A DNA stretch of 64,000 bases from Haemonchus contortus (Eukaryota > Nematoda > Chromadorea > Rhabditida > Trichostrongylidae), in the NCBI GenBank assembly GCA_000469685.2, contig LS997563.1, forward strand, positions 28,497,897 through 28,561,896. The letters are read 5' to 3'. The notes under the pieces were generated by a model. The model did not search any database. It was not told the origin of the DNA and worked only from the letters and a program-made list of their open reading frames with translations. This document shows, in pieces, positions 25,078 to 37,300 of this stretch. The position numbers and the translations under genes are program-made. Each line of letters opens with the position of its first letter. Position 1 is the stretch's first letter.

Positions 25078-25262
25078 GATTGAGGGATTTAATGCCTTCT
25101 TGTATACCATTCAGAATCTTAAGGTGCTACTCTGAATGTGTAGGTAGCTCGTACGACGATTCGTGGGCTTTTGCACCGATCTATCGAATTCGAATGTATG
25201 GAATCCGTGGTTTGCCGAGGAGGTTATCAATCGGGGATCGATCCAGTGATGATGCACATATA
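25078..25262 (-). mobile_element. tRNA-derived SINE, degraded
   Basis: TTGAGGGATTTAATGCC, CCATTCAGAATC and a decayed head (GATCGATCCAGTGATGATGC) identify a diverged antisense copy. Confidence 0.45.
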
Positions 25263-27311
25263 AATTCTGAAATCTAGGAAGAACGTCGGGCGCACTTTGA
25301 GTCGCACGAAATTCTCCCATCTCCCCGTCTTCGACGTGTGACCGTGGACGGTCATGGGAAGTCGTACAAATACGAAAAGAAATGCATAAATTAGTGTATG
25401 TCAACTAAAAATTGGCCGTCATGACGCGTGGAACCAGATTTTCGTCAAAGTAGCTCTCATGCGGAACTTAAAAACGTCCGACAGTCTACAAAGTGAAGTG
25501 CCGTCCAGAAATTATTCCGGAAAATCAATGAATCAATAAATCCTGATCAGGTTCGCTCAGACTGAGCTGGAAACTTCTGCTATGTACCTTCTGATGATCC
25601 TTCTTGTTGTCATAGCGTTTTCGCTAAGATATTAAAATCTTAATTATAGCCCTTTGATGAGAAATCTGATCAAAATGGCAGCCAGTACGTAGACTGTAGT
25701 AAATTGGAAGATGGCTAGTTTTGCCTCTTCACCGTTTCCACTTTCCCGTAGGGTTCAAACCAAAAGAACAACTCTTCGTCTACATACCCCTAGCACTTGA
25801 AGGGGATGATTAATGGATAAGCCAAATGAAAATCTTTTGCAAAATGCCGATGGATAAGTGGGTTGATTAATCTTCGCGTAATTGATCGCCTATTCAGTTG
25901 CGTTTAACATTTTAATCACCCCTTCACCACCACACTCTCAGTTGGGAGCTGTAGGTTGGATTGTCAAGCTTTAAATCGATAAACCCCATCATCTTCGTAG
26001 TCCTTGGCGGATTAAATCCTCAGCAGGTAGGCAACCCCCCCCCCCCCCTCCCTCCACCACGTCCACGGCTTCCGTAAGAATAGCTGTAGGAGAACATTAG
26101 AGTCCTGGTAATGACCACTGAGTTGGTATCCAAAGATTGAACCTATCATAATCCTATCGTAGCCCTGTCGAATGACTCATGTAGTGACTAATAAGTAAGT
26201 ATTTGAATTACTGATTAAGTAGATCGCACCATGGTTCCGATAGGGAGTGGGTAAGTGAACCCTGAACAGTTCAGTCTTAGTCTAGTTTAGTTAGATCTCA
26301 TAGTCTTAGTGGGACAAATGGGCTGGTAGTTATGGGACCTTGAACAAGTAGGCGACAGTCTTGGTAGTTAGCAGCAGGAAGTTTCAAATGGAAATAGGGC
26401 ATTAGTATCACATAAACAGTCAGTCTAACGAATAGGAGTTCAAGGAGAGGAGCAGGATAGAGTCCCGTCCGGAACTAAACGCGTTACCCCCTGAACACTG
26501 TGATGACACTCAGGTCGCGAAGTGCGGGGTCGAAAAACTGATTCGGAAAGTCAGTTTGAGCGAAACTATTCAGTTTCTGAAGAACTTCAGAACTTCAGTC
26601 TCATTATGGGTAAAGCTCCCACTTTGAGGAAACTATAATCAAGAAAAGTCGAAAACAAAAGAGTCACCATTTCGGCTGAACGGCCTTGGAGCCAGAACAC
26701 AAGTGACTGCTCGTTTGTACAGCGGTGCAAACTATTGACAGACGCTGATTGATAAGCACCGATAAGCTTAGCACTGAAAGACCTGGTACAAGTGCTGAGT
26801 TCAGGCAATCTGATGGCTGATATGGCGCCCAGACCATGCTCTACCGCTCGATTGAATGACTCTGAACCAGTAGAACGAACGAATTGGGAAAAGGATGATT
26901 TTGTCGGTTGCAGCAACATTTTTTGTACCGGACAACTCGTTTGCACCACTCAACTTCAAGCAGCTATTAACGCTAATAAGACTATATAAGTGGGTCCCCC
27001 ACTCCAGCGGTATCTTCCCAAAAACCATCCGTTCTGGCTGGTTGATTATGGTTCCTTTACACTTTATGAGGACAGATTGCCTTCCTGCTCCAATAACGTA
27101 TTGCCCCATTCGGCACATACCCAAATGCATCGAGTGAAAAATGTTATAAGCTATAAATTGAAAACTTTACGAGTGGAGCTAATGGAATAGTGCCAGAAGA
27201 GGACAGCCACAGCTTTGCTCATCCACTGTCCTACCGCCCCCGACTCCTATCCCTCCCCTCTCAACCTCTACTTGCTCAGAGACCACTCAGAAAAACAACG
27301 ACCGAACGCGT

Positions 27312-27520
27312 CTTTAGGCGAAAGTGGCACTCATGGCCCGGGCTCGAATCCTAGATGGGTATTCACCTGGGCCAACTGAACCTTACCTCTAGGGTCAGTT
27401 AAATGGTGTCAGACCTATCTAGAGAAATAAAAGCACTGACTTGTACATGCACTGACCACCGCAAGTCATTGTATAGGTCACACAGGCGATCAAAACGTGA
27501 TAGCTCCTGCAGAGAGCCTT
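27312..27520 (+). mobile_element. tRNA-derived SINE, 3' truncated
   Basis: Sense copy: head with CCGGGCTCGAATCCTAGATG, CAGTTAAATGGTGTCAGAC, AAAGCACTGACTTGTACATG, GACCACCGCAAGTCATTGTA. The GATTGATTAACGCC end is lost. Confidence 0.7.
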
Positions 27521-28417
27521 TAGGAAGATCACGCCGGTTTTCCTATCCGCCACCTGTTCCATACGGGGTACGGGCTGACTTGAGATTAGTTTATGATAGC
27601 CGAAGAAATGTGAAATGGCAAGTCTCTGATCTCGAGGCAAATGAAAAGTCAATGAATCAGTCAGAGTGATTGTTCAGAGCTGAAATGGAGGAGAAAACGC
27701 TCAAAAAGAACACTGAAGTTGTTCAGGGGCTGGATGACACTGGAACAACCTCGTGTGAATCAGCTTCCCGATCCATTTAGCCATATCATTCTCATTCGAG
27801 AAGTCTTCGTGGCTGTTGAAGGTCTCATACAATGGATCAAAGGACTCAACGGAAGATTAAGGCCAGGAGAGAACTCTGATGTTATATGGTGGGTGGTAAA
27901 TTAGAGCTGAAACATTCAATTAAAACCCTCTTGTCTGAAATCCTCTTGCCTCGAAAACAGTGTTTGGAGTTGGATACCTCCTACGGTGAAAAACTTTTCT
28001 CAATTCCCTAGCAAATTAAAACCAAAACCTTTCCGTAGAAAAAAAACTCAGTTATTCCCCCGAGACAGAGGACGAGTTCTTCAATTAAAGATTGGATCCT
28101 CAAGCTCCATCTGTTGGTGGAGGAAGAGATATTGCTCTCTGTCTCGTCAAACTAGCGAGGGAGAGTGACATCATCTCAAAGATCAAGCCAATGTTCAGGA
28201 TTGACGATAGGGATGAAGCAGAAACTCGTCCACTCAATGAACCGTGCCGCTGTTAGCTGAAAAGTATCGAGCGACCGCCCTCAACCCCCACCCCCCCCCC
28301 TAACCCCCCTCCCCCTTACCCACTGCGTTTTATATAACTTTGATTGCCAACGGTTGTTTCCAGAGTTGTCCCTCCTAAAGAAATTGGCCTCTGTGGGAAC
28401 TATCTCCTCGGAATCGA

Positions 28418-28711
28418 CTAGATATATGTGAAATCGATGTTTTCCCAGAGCGATCGATAGCATCTTAAACGTTTTTGCAAGCGAGCCGATGCAATAAGGT
28501 CGTGCATGAAAACTTCGGCCACCATATGGGCCTCTGAAAGTTTATTTTGCACATAAATCCTCGATGCGGCGTGGGGATCCCTGGAAAGTCCTAGCTGTTC
28601 GCGGGATTTTGGAGCCCTGGGGAACGGAACCGCCTTCGCACCCTCAAGATCCCAGTTAGGTGCACTACTCTTCTTGGTGAAAGTGTCTGTCAATGTTAGT
28701 TGCTTCCCCAA
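28418..28711 (-). other. Unexplained 97-codon open frame
   Basis: This is a relatively GC-rich minus-strand frame from an ATG to a TAG, containing LDRDP-like and basic segments (LSRDPHAASRIYVQNKL, LIASARLQKRLRCYRSLW). No family recognised. A TTTCAG acceptor lies inside it at about 28536 and would give a shorter terminal exon beginning EAHMVAEVFMHDL. It could be an orphan exon, a transposon-ORF fossil, or chance. Included because it is longer and compositionally richer than most frames nearby. Confidence 0.22.
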
Positions 28712-29814
28712 AAATGAGTTTCAGGGTCAGGCCCCACTTGAACGAAAAAGGACTGTAAGAAAAGCAGGTAAGCCGGCTGAGCTAGAAGGGAAACGAGAGC
28801 AGGACAAAGAAGGGAGCACTGAGGGAGGTCGGTGTTGGGGAGGATAGAAGAACGAACATTCCATCTGAGGAATCCGGTAGCTTCTGAGAATCGGCTATCG
28901 GATTTGGCCAAGACTGCGAAGTAATAGTAGGAACACCAAGGAAAAAGGTAAACACGTTATTCGCAAAATCCCAGTGCAATAGAAAATCCAGTTATAAAGT
29001 TCGCCAGACTAGACGACATAATGGGATGGGTTTCACCCGACGTCCACGACGAGCAGCGCTCTCACCGCAGTCTGACATGGTTCGCAGAGAAAAAAGCAGG
29101 ATACCAGAGGAGAAAGAAATAATGAAGAGAAAAAAGGTAAGGTCAGGCCAGCAATCTTATCGATCCCCCTTCAGTGGCACCACTGCTTTTTGTTGTTGAG
29201 GGCGCATCTCCACTTCACGGGTCCAAACCTCAAGACCTTATCCTACTACTAGAATAGTAGGGCAATTCAGAGAACCAATTCGGGATTTCAGGCATTGACA
29301 GAATTCCGGTCGGTAGAAGCTATTTTTGTAAAAAAAAAAAGAAGTCTGGCAATGCAAGTGTTCTAGTAGGAACGAAAAGAGGACACTATCAGTCTCTTCA
29401 AGGAGCATGAAGCCTGAATACAAAAATCGTCATGGAAATCCTTCGAAATATAGCTTTGAAAAAAAGGAAAAATGATTTCCAAAGCCTGGCCAAACTCTCC
29501 TAAGCAGGCGTATTTTAACAAATATAAATGACGGACCTGTCGTTCAGGAAGTGGAGAATCCCCTGCATGGCCTGGTGGAAAGTACTGATCCAGTGAGGGC
29601 AATGCTCAATGCCGAAATAAATGCTGGGGAGTTTCGATCGATTTCTGCGGTCGCATTCAAGGGTAGATCCAAGCTGTTGCATAGGTACCGTACTGTGAAC
29701 ACTGAACAGAATGCCTCAGCTAACAGTCTCCACCCGAAGTTCCCGAGCTTACGAATAGAAGCACGAGCTTCTCTCCAAACCCCAACAGCATATTTGAGTG
29801 GGCGGAAACGAAGC

Positions 29815-30050
29815 AATGCCAAGTGGATCGCCACCATTCTTATAGTCCGGAGATCGAACCCCAATTCCATACTCACCAAGGTCAACCGAGCTTTTCACCT
29901 TGTCAGGGTCACTACCTCGATGACAGATTCGTCTGGAAAGGTCAAACCACTGGCTCGTACATACATCGGCTAGTCACAGCGAGTCATTGCATAGGTCTCA
30001 CATACATTCAGACACCTTTGCAGATCCGAGTGAGGTTGAATGCGTAGCGT
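29815..30050 (+). mobile_element. tRNA-derived SINE, degraded
   Basis: Sense-oriented B-box relic (GAGATCGAACCCC), CAGATTCGTCTGGAAAGG and TACATCGGCTAGTCACAGCG followed by GTCATTGCATAGGTC support it. Confidence 0.6.
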
Positions 30051-30419
30051 ATTCTTAAAAGCTAAAAAAAATCCGTTTTTCGAAACCTTACCAATTGAAG
30101 GTTCTCAGTTTTCCGTAGTTATAAGAGCCAATTAAACGCCTACACATATGGCTGAACGCTGTAACAGCCTACCGTTGACGAACTTTTTGCCCATAACTAA
30201 GGCATATTGCAATAATAACGGAGTTACCGCGAGAAAGTGCAGTTCACATAGCCGATTGAGTTTTGATGGAGCAATCAGCTTCACTACCTTAGCCATTACG
30301 ACCCGAAGTTTACAGTCTGCTAGCCGTTGAAGTTGTGTCGCAGATGTACTGGGGCTCTGTTGAGGGGTATAATTACTGCAGGAGCCAAACTCCTCCAAAT
30401 CGTAAAGGATTCTGGCTCT

Positions 30420-30678
30420 GTCGGGGGATGTGCCCACGCATTCGACTTCCATTCAGAATTGTAGCGGCGTAGTGAATGCGTATGTGGCTTGCACAATGAA
30501 TTGCGGTGGTCAGGCGATGTACAAGTCAGCGCTTTTACCCTCCCAGACGAGTCTGATATCAATCAACTGATCCCGAAACGATGGAAGGCTTGGTTGTCAG
30601 GCGGACATCGATGTCGGATTCGATCCCCGGGCCATGCCCTTGTGATAGGGCACCGGCGTTGCCACTATGACAGCTGCT
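30420..30678 (-). mobile_element. tRNA-derived SINE, near full length
   Basis: GCATTCGACTTCCATTCAG, GTACAAGTCAGCGC, CCTCCCAGACGAGTCTGATA and a head with GGATTCGATCCCCGGGCC are intact. The terminal bases are decayed. Confidence 0.8.
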
Positions 30679-31479
30679 CTCTAGGAGTAGTGAAGTCATA
30701 AATACAGCTAGAATTCACATCAATCTCAGAAGTATTGCTGGTAATCACAAGTGATTGATCAATGAACCTCGAAAGAGTAGGATCACTTTTCATTCCTTCC
30801 CACAATACCATAGCTGGAATGAGGTTCAGCCTCATTTGATATTGACGGCATCGTAATGCAAGTCATTTAACTAAACGACTAGTTTCTGGGCGAAATCTCA
30901 TCATATGGCGAAAGGCAGATGCTGACGAACAGGACTACGGCTGAAGGAACCAGCCAGTTCTCAAGCATCATCTTCAGTTTGAAATGAAAAAGCATGCTAA
31001 GATACCCATCCAACAAAATGATGAAGAGCCAGCCTAGTGGTTTTCGCTAGCATAGGAAAGACGTCTAAAGAGGGATGGGGAAAGTACTTGAAGGTTGCAT
31101 TCGTACCCAATGCTTGTGAGACAATTACTGAGTTGGTGGAGGTTTTTCACGATTGGACAATCGTTGGCAATTTTCGTTTGCTTTTCAATAGTCCTAAAAT
31201 TCCACATAGAACACCGAATAGATTATTCTCGAAGCTCCAACTTCGTGGGTGCACCTACATAAGTGCCCCTTTACCAGTTAGATTTGACCCAAGATGGATA
31301 ACCACTGAATAAGAGTCATTTATCATAGCGATCAAAAGCTTTGAAGGCCTCGAAAGAAACGTTTGGCAGGTCTGGGATCAGTTGCCTGGCAATTACTACC
31401 ACTACCGAATCCACTATCCATCATTAGTGGAAATCTCCAAGAAGGAGAGACATCGTAATATCCTGGATTTACATAAAAC

Positions 31480-31776
31480 CAGGTGGTGGTGTAGTGGCAA
31501 GTGGCGCAGTTCACATACGCATGGTCTCGGGTTAAAATCTCGGATCGATCTCCGCCTAGGCCATCCAAGCCTACCATCTCTTCGGGGTCAGCTAATTGGT
31601 ACTAGACTCTTCTGGGAGGATAAAAGTACTGACTTGCACATTGGCTGGCCACCCAAGTATAGTATGGGCAACATACGCATTCAATACGCTACTACGATTC
31701 TGAATGGAAGTCGAGTACGGGGGCGCATCTCTCGGACGAGATTGATTAACGCCCCAAGACTTTATCCTTTATCTTT
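31480..31776 (+). mobile_element. tRNA-derived SINE, full length
   Basis: Head GGTGGTGGTGTAGTGGCAAG, body, GATTGATTAACGCCCC and a TTTATCC-type tail are all present. It lies immediately downstream of the read-through stop of the membrane-protein exon. Confidence 0.88.
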
Positions 31777-31871
31777 TTAAGACATAATACCAACTTGAGC
31801 CACTCCCAACCCGAGACGAATTCGAGGACTGAACCAAGTCAAATGACGACCAGTGAACCGTTGACTGGTAC

Positions 31872-34125
31872 CTTTTTGCCGTGGAAGTGACATCCAGAAC
31901 AGACAAAGAGTGAATATAACTGCACGCACAATCGGGGATATGGAGCACGTTATAACAACAATGAGAAAGATGATCACCGGCATATACATCCACTCATCAC
32001 ATCGGGAGATATCGTAAAAGTGAATTATAACGATTTCGAAGACGGAGATGCAACTAACAGCGCCCGAAAGAGGCAGAAAAGGAATGAGGCTCAACCCTTC
32101 CTCAAGATAGTTCCAAACTGACGCTTGTTATCTAATAAGAAGTCATATATCATAGACGTTATCTGTTCTGGCGCAGTGCAAGGACACCGAGGACACCTCT
32201 CTAAATGCTAATCCTAACCATGGTTTTGGAACAGCTTCCTCTGGGTACAGATCTTCCACTCTCGCCCTTACCTTGATACCGGTAGTTGAAATGGCACTTT
32301 GCCTAAACCGATTGAACTCATGACTAGTTTGAATGGATAAACAATCAAACGCATTGAGCTAGTCATGTTTGTAGGCAACAAAAAAAGACTTTCACTGTAA
32401 TCGAGATCGAAATAGTGTTCGAAGGCAAAGTTCACGAAAAAATTTGTTCCTGAGAATGACCCTTACGATGAATTCGAGGCCCCTCGTAATGCCACATAAG
32501 TCGAAATCGGTTCGAGAAATGTCCTGAACTGTCATTTTCAAAATTTCACCTGAAAAAAATACAGCCACGCCTGTTGATGTATCTCCCCTTTATTAATGCT
32601 AGGATAATAATGTGACATGTAGAGGTCGGTGGGTTACCGTAGGTGGTGACCTTCACAGAGGATACAGGTTACAGGGTATGGTCAGGTTGCACCATCACGT
32701 CGTCCGAACTAGGCCGTCGCCCACCGACTTCTATTGCGCAGTCGAAACACTTTATTTTAGCCTGCTGCAGACAAAATACTTTGAAATCACTAGCCAAAGC
32801 TGCCGTTAGCAAATCGACCTGATTTCAACGATGCCATGGCGCATCCTGACCCACACCCATTCTTAGGAAAATGAAGCAAAAGTGACGAACTCATTCAGGT
32901 AGGATTTTCACAGCACACCTTCTTTTTTAGCTCGATCGTTTAATACAGGAAACTCAACTATTACGAGAAAAATGGTATTACAAAGACTTTAAAAATCAAG
33001 CATACTATACTCCATCAAATACGGCCCATTTCTGAAGGGATATCATAATTCTGAATGGTTGACATGTGCACGGCGCACTCTGACGGCTTTGATCGATGCC
33101 ATGCCATTTCGCGCATTCTGTTTAAAGCTGTTTTCCTGATCAAAGCGACAATGATAGACTCTTCTTGAGTATGTTCTGCTGCTGGTGTTCTGCTGCTTAC
33201 CCTGACCTACAACCGGGAGGTATTGCGCCCATGGAATGACCCCATTCCAGGGAATTCAAAAGTAACCACCAAAACTAAAAACTTTATCACAAATTTATAC
33301 AAGAATTGCATATGATTAAGGATTTCAACAGTTTAGTAAAATACTTATTTAGGAGATTCAACAAAACTATTTGTATCGCGGTAAACTTGCTGCCAATCAC
33401 AGAACGTTCAATATCATAAGGCCGTAGAACGTTGAGCAAACACACTTATTTTCGATGTATTAGAGCTTCAACGGGACCGGGCAAATTGTAAGCACTCGAT
33501 GAATGGAGGAACGGATGAACGGAGGAATAAGGGCTACATACATGTGCGGCTAACAATGAAAAGCATTCAGCCTATACCGGTGCTGTAAGAGAATGATCTA
33601 ATGAAGTCTAGCGGAAGGATCTGTTCAAAGAAGACCCTCAAAGCAAAGCCATTTACAAGCTGATGATATATGGGGTCGTTCGAATAGTGCAATATCAGTT
33701 TTCAATTTTCTTATCGATTGGAATTATCGATTGAAATTTTTGTTAGTATCCAAACCGTACTGGGCGGGCATGTGGGCGGTTCATCATTTGTGGGTTCAGA
33801 ATGATCGCAAAGATTAACGGGAACTTCGATTGGGTATTTCAAGCTCCTCCTACTAATGCCGATCCTATTACACAGGTCCTCCTTGAACTTCCCTAGCAGT
33901 AGGATTGTTCCGGTATATCCTCGGTAAAGGGGGGGGGGGGCAGATATGGAGGGGTGTTCAAGGTAAACCTGTGGCAGTCACCCTACCTTAATACCCATTC
34001 AGGCAATGGACTATACTACTCATTACTAACTTACTACTAACACCACAGGACTGGAAATGGAGCGGAGCAGCGACATAAAACAGAAAAGGAATGCGCTCAG
34101 TGGTGGCAGAACCAGTAAAACTCAT
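31872..34125 (-). CDS. Unrecognised multi-pass membrane protein, likely downstream gene of an operon
   Basis: Four exons fit in phase: 34125-34035 (MSFTGSATTERIPFLF...), 32549-32467 (EILKMTVQDISRTDF...), 32302-32272 (AKCHFNYRYQ) and 32117-31872 (WNYLEEGLSLIPFLPLSGAV, then two strongly hydrophobic segments around SCISVFEIVIIHFY and MPVIIFLIVVITC). Acceptors include TTTTTTCAG for exon 2; donors GTAAGT, GTAAGG and GTAAGG. The exon 4 donor GTACCA is weak; reading through would end at a TAA at 31777, directly beside a SINE. A possible further exon is 30316-30173 (phase fits; LCELHFLAVTPLLLQYALV) with a weak acceptor. I do not recognise the family. The position about 100 bp after the Rab11-FIP stop, with a trans-splice-like acceptor at 34196, suggests operon expression, but relatedness of function cannot be inferred. 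Confidence 0.5.
32625..32728. repeat. Short inverted repeat in the membrane-protein gene's first intron
   Basis: GTCGGTGGG at the left and CCCACCGAC at the right are exact inverted copies, with partial matching beyond (TTACCG / CGACGG). About 104 bp in all; may be a small MITE. No flanking duplication seen. Confidence 0.4.
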
Positions 34126-34195
34126 GGGGCTAGGTGGTTTGGTGCAAAGAAAAACGAAAAACCAATATATGACTTTTCGAACGACCACCGACTAA

Positions 34196-34204
34196 CTGAA
34201 AAAA
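34196..34204 (-). promoter_or_regulatory. Candidate SL trans-splice acceptor (TTTTTTCAG) between Rab11-FIP and the membrane-protein gene
   Basis: A perfect nematode acceptor consensus lies about 95 bp past the Rab11-FIP copy B stop codon and 70 bp before the ATG at 34125. In nematode operons the downstream gene is typically trans-spliced about 100 bp after the upstream cleavage site, which matches this spacing. Confidence 0.5.
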
Positions 34205-34297
34205 TGCACTGACGATTATTCCTATAAATGGGGATGTGTAACGACTAGAAACGAGTAAGGGAAAAACTCATACAAACCGGCATCACACAAGGTCACT

Positions 34298-34378
34298 TTA
34301 GAAATAACGACGTTTTGGCTTGTCCGGAGCCAAAGGCGCAGCCAGAAGTTCTGGATTTCGCTCCATTACTCGTGAAAT
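34298..34378 (-). CDS. rfip: Rab11-FIP copy B, terminal exon
   Basis: After a TTGCAG acceptor the exon encodes ISRVMERNPELLAAPL followed by a basic tail ending KPKRRYF and a TAA. The first half continues the RBD (human FIPs have VRVMEETPSILR here). The tail differs completely from that of copy A. No canonical AATAAA lies downstream; AATAAT occurs within the roughly 100-bp gap before the next gene's splice acceptor. Confidence 0.88.
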   Translation of the reverse strand: MSRVMERNPELLAAPLAPDKPKRRYF

Positions 34379-37300
34379 CTGCAACATGGATAGTCTGAAA
34401 GCCGGAATTTCATTTGATTTATGAGTTGCCAAAAAGCGAGACCAGTCACCATTACGCAATGGCTGATCAATCATGCCCCATAAAAATCGCATCAAGTGAA
34501 AGTTCAGTTTTTTGGCATCAAGGGATGGACGTGCCTACGCATTCGACTTTTATTGAAAATCTGTGGCCCATACAACGTCTTGGGCGAAGGTGTTGTAGGG
34601 GCAAGTGGTGCACTATCTCACACGCACGGTCTCACACGGTTCGAATCCCTTATCGATATCCGCCTGGCCAACCAAACCTTCTACTCTGGGTCGGTTAATT
34701 GGTACCAGAATCGCCTGGGAGGATAAAAGCACTGACTTCACATCGGCTGGTCAACGCAAGTCATTGTAAAGGCCACATACGCTTGCAATATTTCGAGTGG
34801 AAGTCGAAACGTGGGCGCATCTCCCAGACGGAGTTGGTTAACGCCCCAAGGGTTCTTTGTCCTTTATAAGACGACCTGCGTGGGCCAGCCGATGCTGAAT
34901 CAGAACTTCTATCCTTTCAGACGAGTCTGATATTATGTCAATCGACCCTAGAGTTATGGAAGGCTTGGTCGCGCTAGGCGGATACCGACACCAACACCGA
35001 TCCAGGTTTTGTTCCCCGGTGCAAACTTCATTTCCTCAAATTCTGTGATGGGAACAATGTACTCCTGTGAATGTGCGGGAAAACGGAACCGTGCGGTCTA
35101 CTTTGATGTAAAAAGTAGTATTTTCCCAGACTGATAAAAAGAGCAGAATAAAAAAGCGTACCAGCTGTGAGAGTATTTTATTTGCTCAGCTACCGTCATA
35201 GGACACCTACGGAACGGTAGCTAAACAACTCTGCTGATTATCCCGCTTCCCAAAATTATTTACCGAATCAATAAAGGTGTATATGGAAATCAGGGTATCA
35301 GAATTTGATGTAACGACTGTTCCTCATTACCCGCCTGCTTCGAAGCACACCCACCCCTCTTCCCCTTCTTCAAAATACCGGAAGTAGGGAAATACCGAAA
35401 GGCGCTGCCACTACAGTCGATTGTTGCATAAATTCCCGACCAAAACTCGCTCTGGCAAAACAATCTTTCATTGTACTGTACGAGAAAATTGGCACTAAAC
35501 CCAAATGGGTCCTTGATCAAGCAATATAAAATTCATACGCCACCTTGAATTCAATGCAAGTCAATGGCGCATGGGCATCGCAAAAGAAGGGATCGCACAA
35601 AAAGATCTCATTGTCTTCCATCAAAAGCGTAGTATAATGACAGGATAGTTCCGGGAGTTCCGATCAGCTTGAGAAGATTCACTTAAAGGAGGCTTCAAGG
35701 CCAGACCCCTGACATACGTCTCCATGGGCTTCAGCAGTGGAGTGCCCGGGTTCCAACTTGCTAAGAAGAACATGGTGAGACAGTTCGTCCACAAGGAGTT
35801 GACTAGGCAAGAAAGAGCGAACCTGATATGTTATAGGTATCATACTAGAAGGGTAGTGTCCTTACATAGCAATTCTATCGCAACTTCAGAATATTCCAGA
35901 AAAAGCTGCGTAATTTTCGGCAGATACTTTTAGAACGGAGGTCGTGTATTGGCAAGTGGCGCACTCTACCACACGCACGGTCACGGGCTCGAATCCCGGT
36001 TCGATGCCCGCCTAAGCCAACCAAGCTTTCCATCCCTCCGGGGTGGTGAATTGGTACCAGACTGGTCTGGGAGGATAAAAGCACTGACTTGTACATCGGC
36101 TGGCCACCGCGAGTCTTTGTATAGGCCACATACGCACTCATTACGCCACTATGAGTCTGAATGGAAGTCGAGTGCGGGGGCTCATCCCTCAGACGGGATT
36201 GATTAACGCCAAAAACTTTATCCTTTATCCTTTAACTTTTGAAACGATTTCATAAAAAAATTTAGGATATTAAGCTTATATCTAACTACAGAGGTAAACA
36301 ATCAACTGAACCAACCAGATTGTCCATGTATTCTTCCATATCACGCAGACGTGAATCTTTAACACGTAACTCAAGACGTAAACTGTCCACAAGGGCCAGC
36401 AAATCCTGCTGTGAATATGCCAGATCGTCGTTTCTTTGCTTCTGAACAATCGAATGTTGCGTGCAAGCAAAATTCATAACAAATCAAAAAAAATGGAAGG
36501 AAGGAGAAGCTTCAAATAGGAGGAAATAAAAGGAGGGAGGAACTGCACCATGGAAAAAAAAAGCGCCAAGAAAAACGCACGACATACAAACACAATCATT
36601 TCACGGATCATTTTCGTTCGTGGCTACCACAACCACATGATTGCTCCATTTCAAGTAAAATTTTCAAGAAATTCATTCATCTTCAGGTAACCAAAAAACT
36701 CATGGGAAAGGTCCGCATTCTGCTAACAGCTTTAACCCCTGTCTCTTCTTGTTTCTTGGAATTCGAGGGTGAGATTTTCCTTGTAAAAACAACGAACCAT
36801 GGCCAGTGGATGAAACTTCAGTACCATAAAAAATACCTTGTTCAAGTGGTCTAGGACAGTCTTGGTAAGGAAAAGATCAAGGGCAATATTTTTGATTGGC
36901 AGTAAGGCAAAGGCAGATGGAATGGCATAGCTATTCCAGAGAATAATGTGAAGTCTTTGCTGAGCAACAGCTGAACTTCGTCACAGATATGGGTCAGGAT
37001 GCGCCGTGGCGGTGGAAACAAGCTCGCAGCGTACGGCGACCTCGACTGGCCATGCTAGAACCCATTTTTCACAGTTCTGAAATGGAATGCCGAGGTCACC
37101 TAGCGCCTGGCGACGCAGTTTCAGCGACTTGGCCGCAATGGTGCATCCTCTCCGTACCCTTATACCTCAATAGAAAAACCCGCTACATTCAATGACTCAT
37201 TATGAGAAAATACATCGGATTATAGGCCCTTGAGAAATACACCAAAAAGTCCATGTCCAAGGAGGAATGGATTAAATGATAACCTTCGAAAGCGTCAGTG

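Larger units (their letters stand above)
25263..30172. other. Non-coding stretch between repeats
   Basis: It contains a C14 tract, SINEs at 27312-27520 and 29815-30050, and the unexplained frame at 28418-28711. Broken plus-strand frames around 27.7-28.2 kb carry a phrase (LLSEILLPRKQC) resembling one near 16.65 kb (KRLMILDLPRKSC), possibly two relics of one element. Confidence 0.4.

Noticed and set aside
26587..27130. Overlapping 110-120 codon minus-strand frames
   Set aside because: Two frames overlap out of phase, with no recognised motif or consistent splice sites; treated as chance or an eroded relic.
29551..29973. 140-codon plus-strand frame
   Set aside because: It runs into a degraded SINE from about 29815 and has competing antisense frames; no domain seen.
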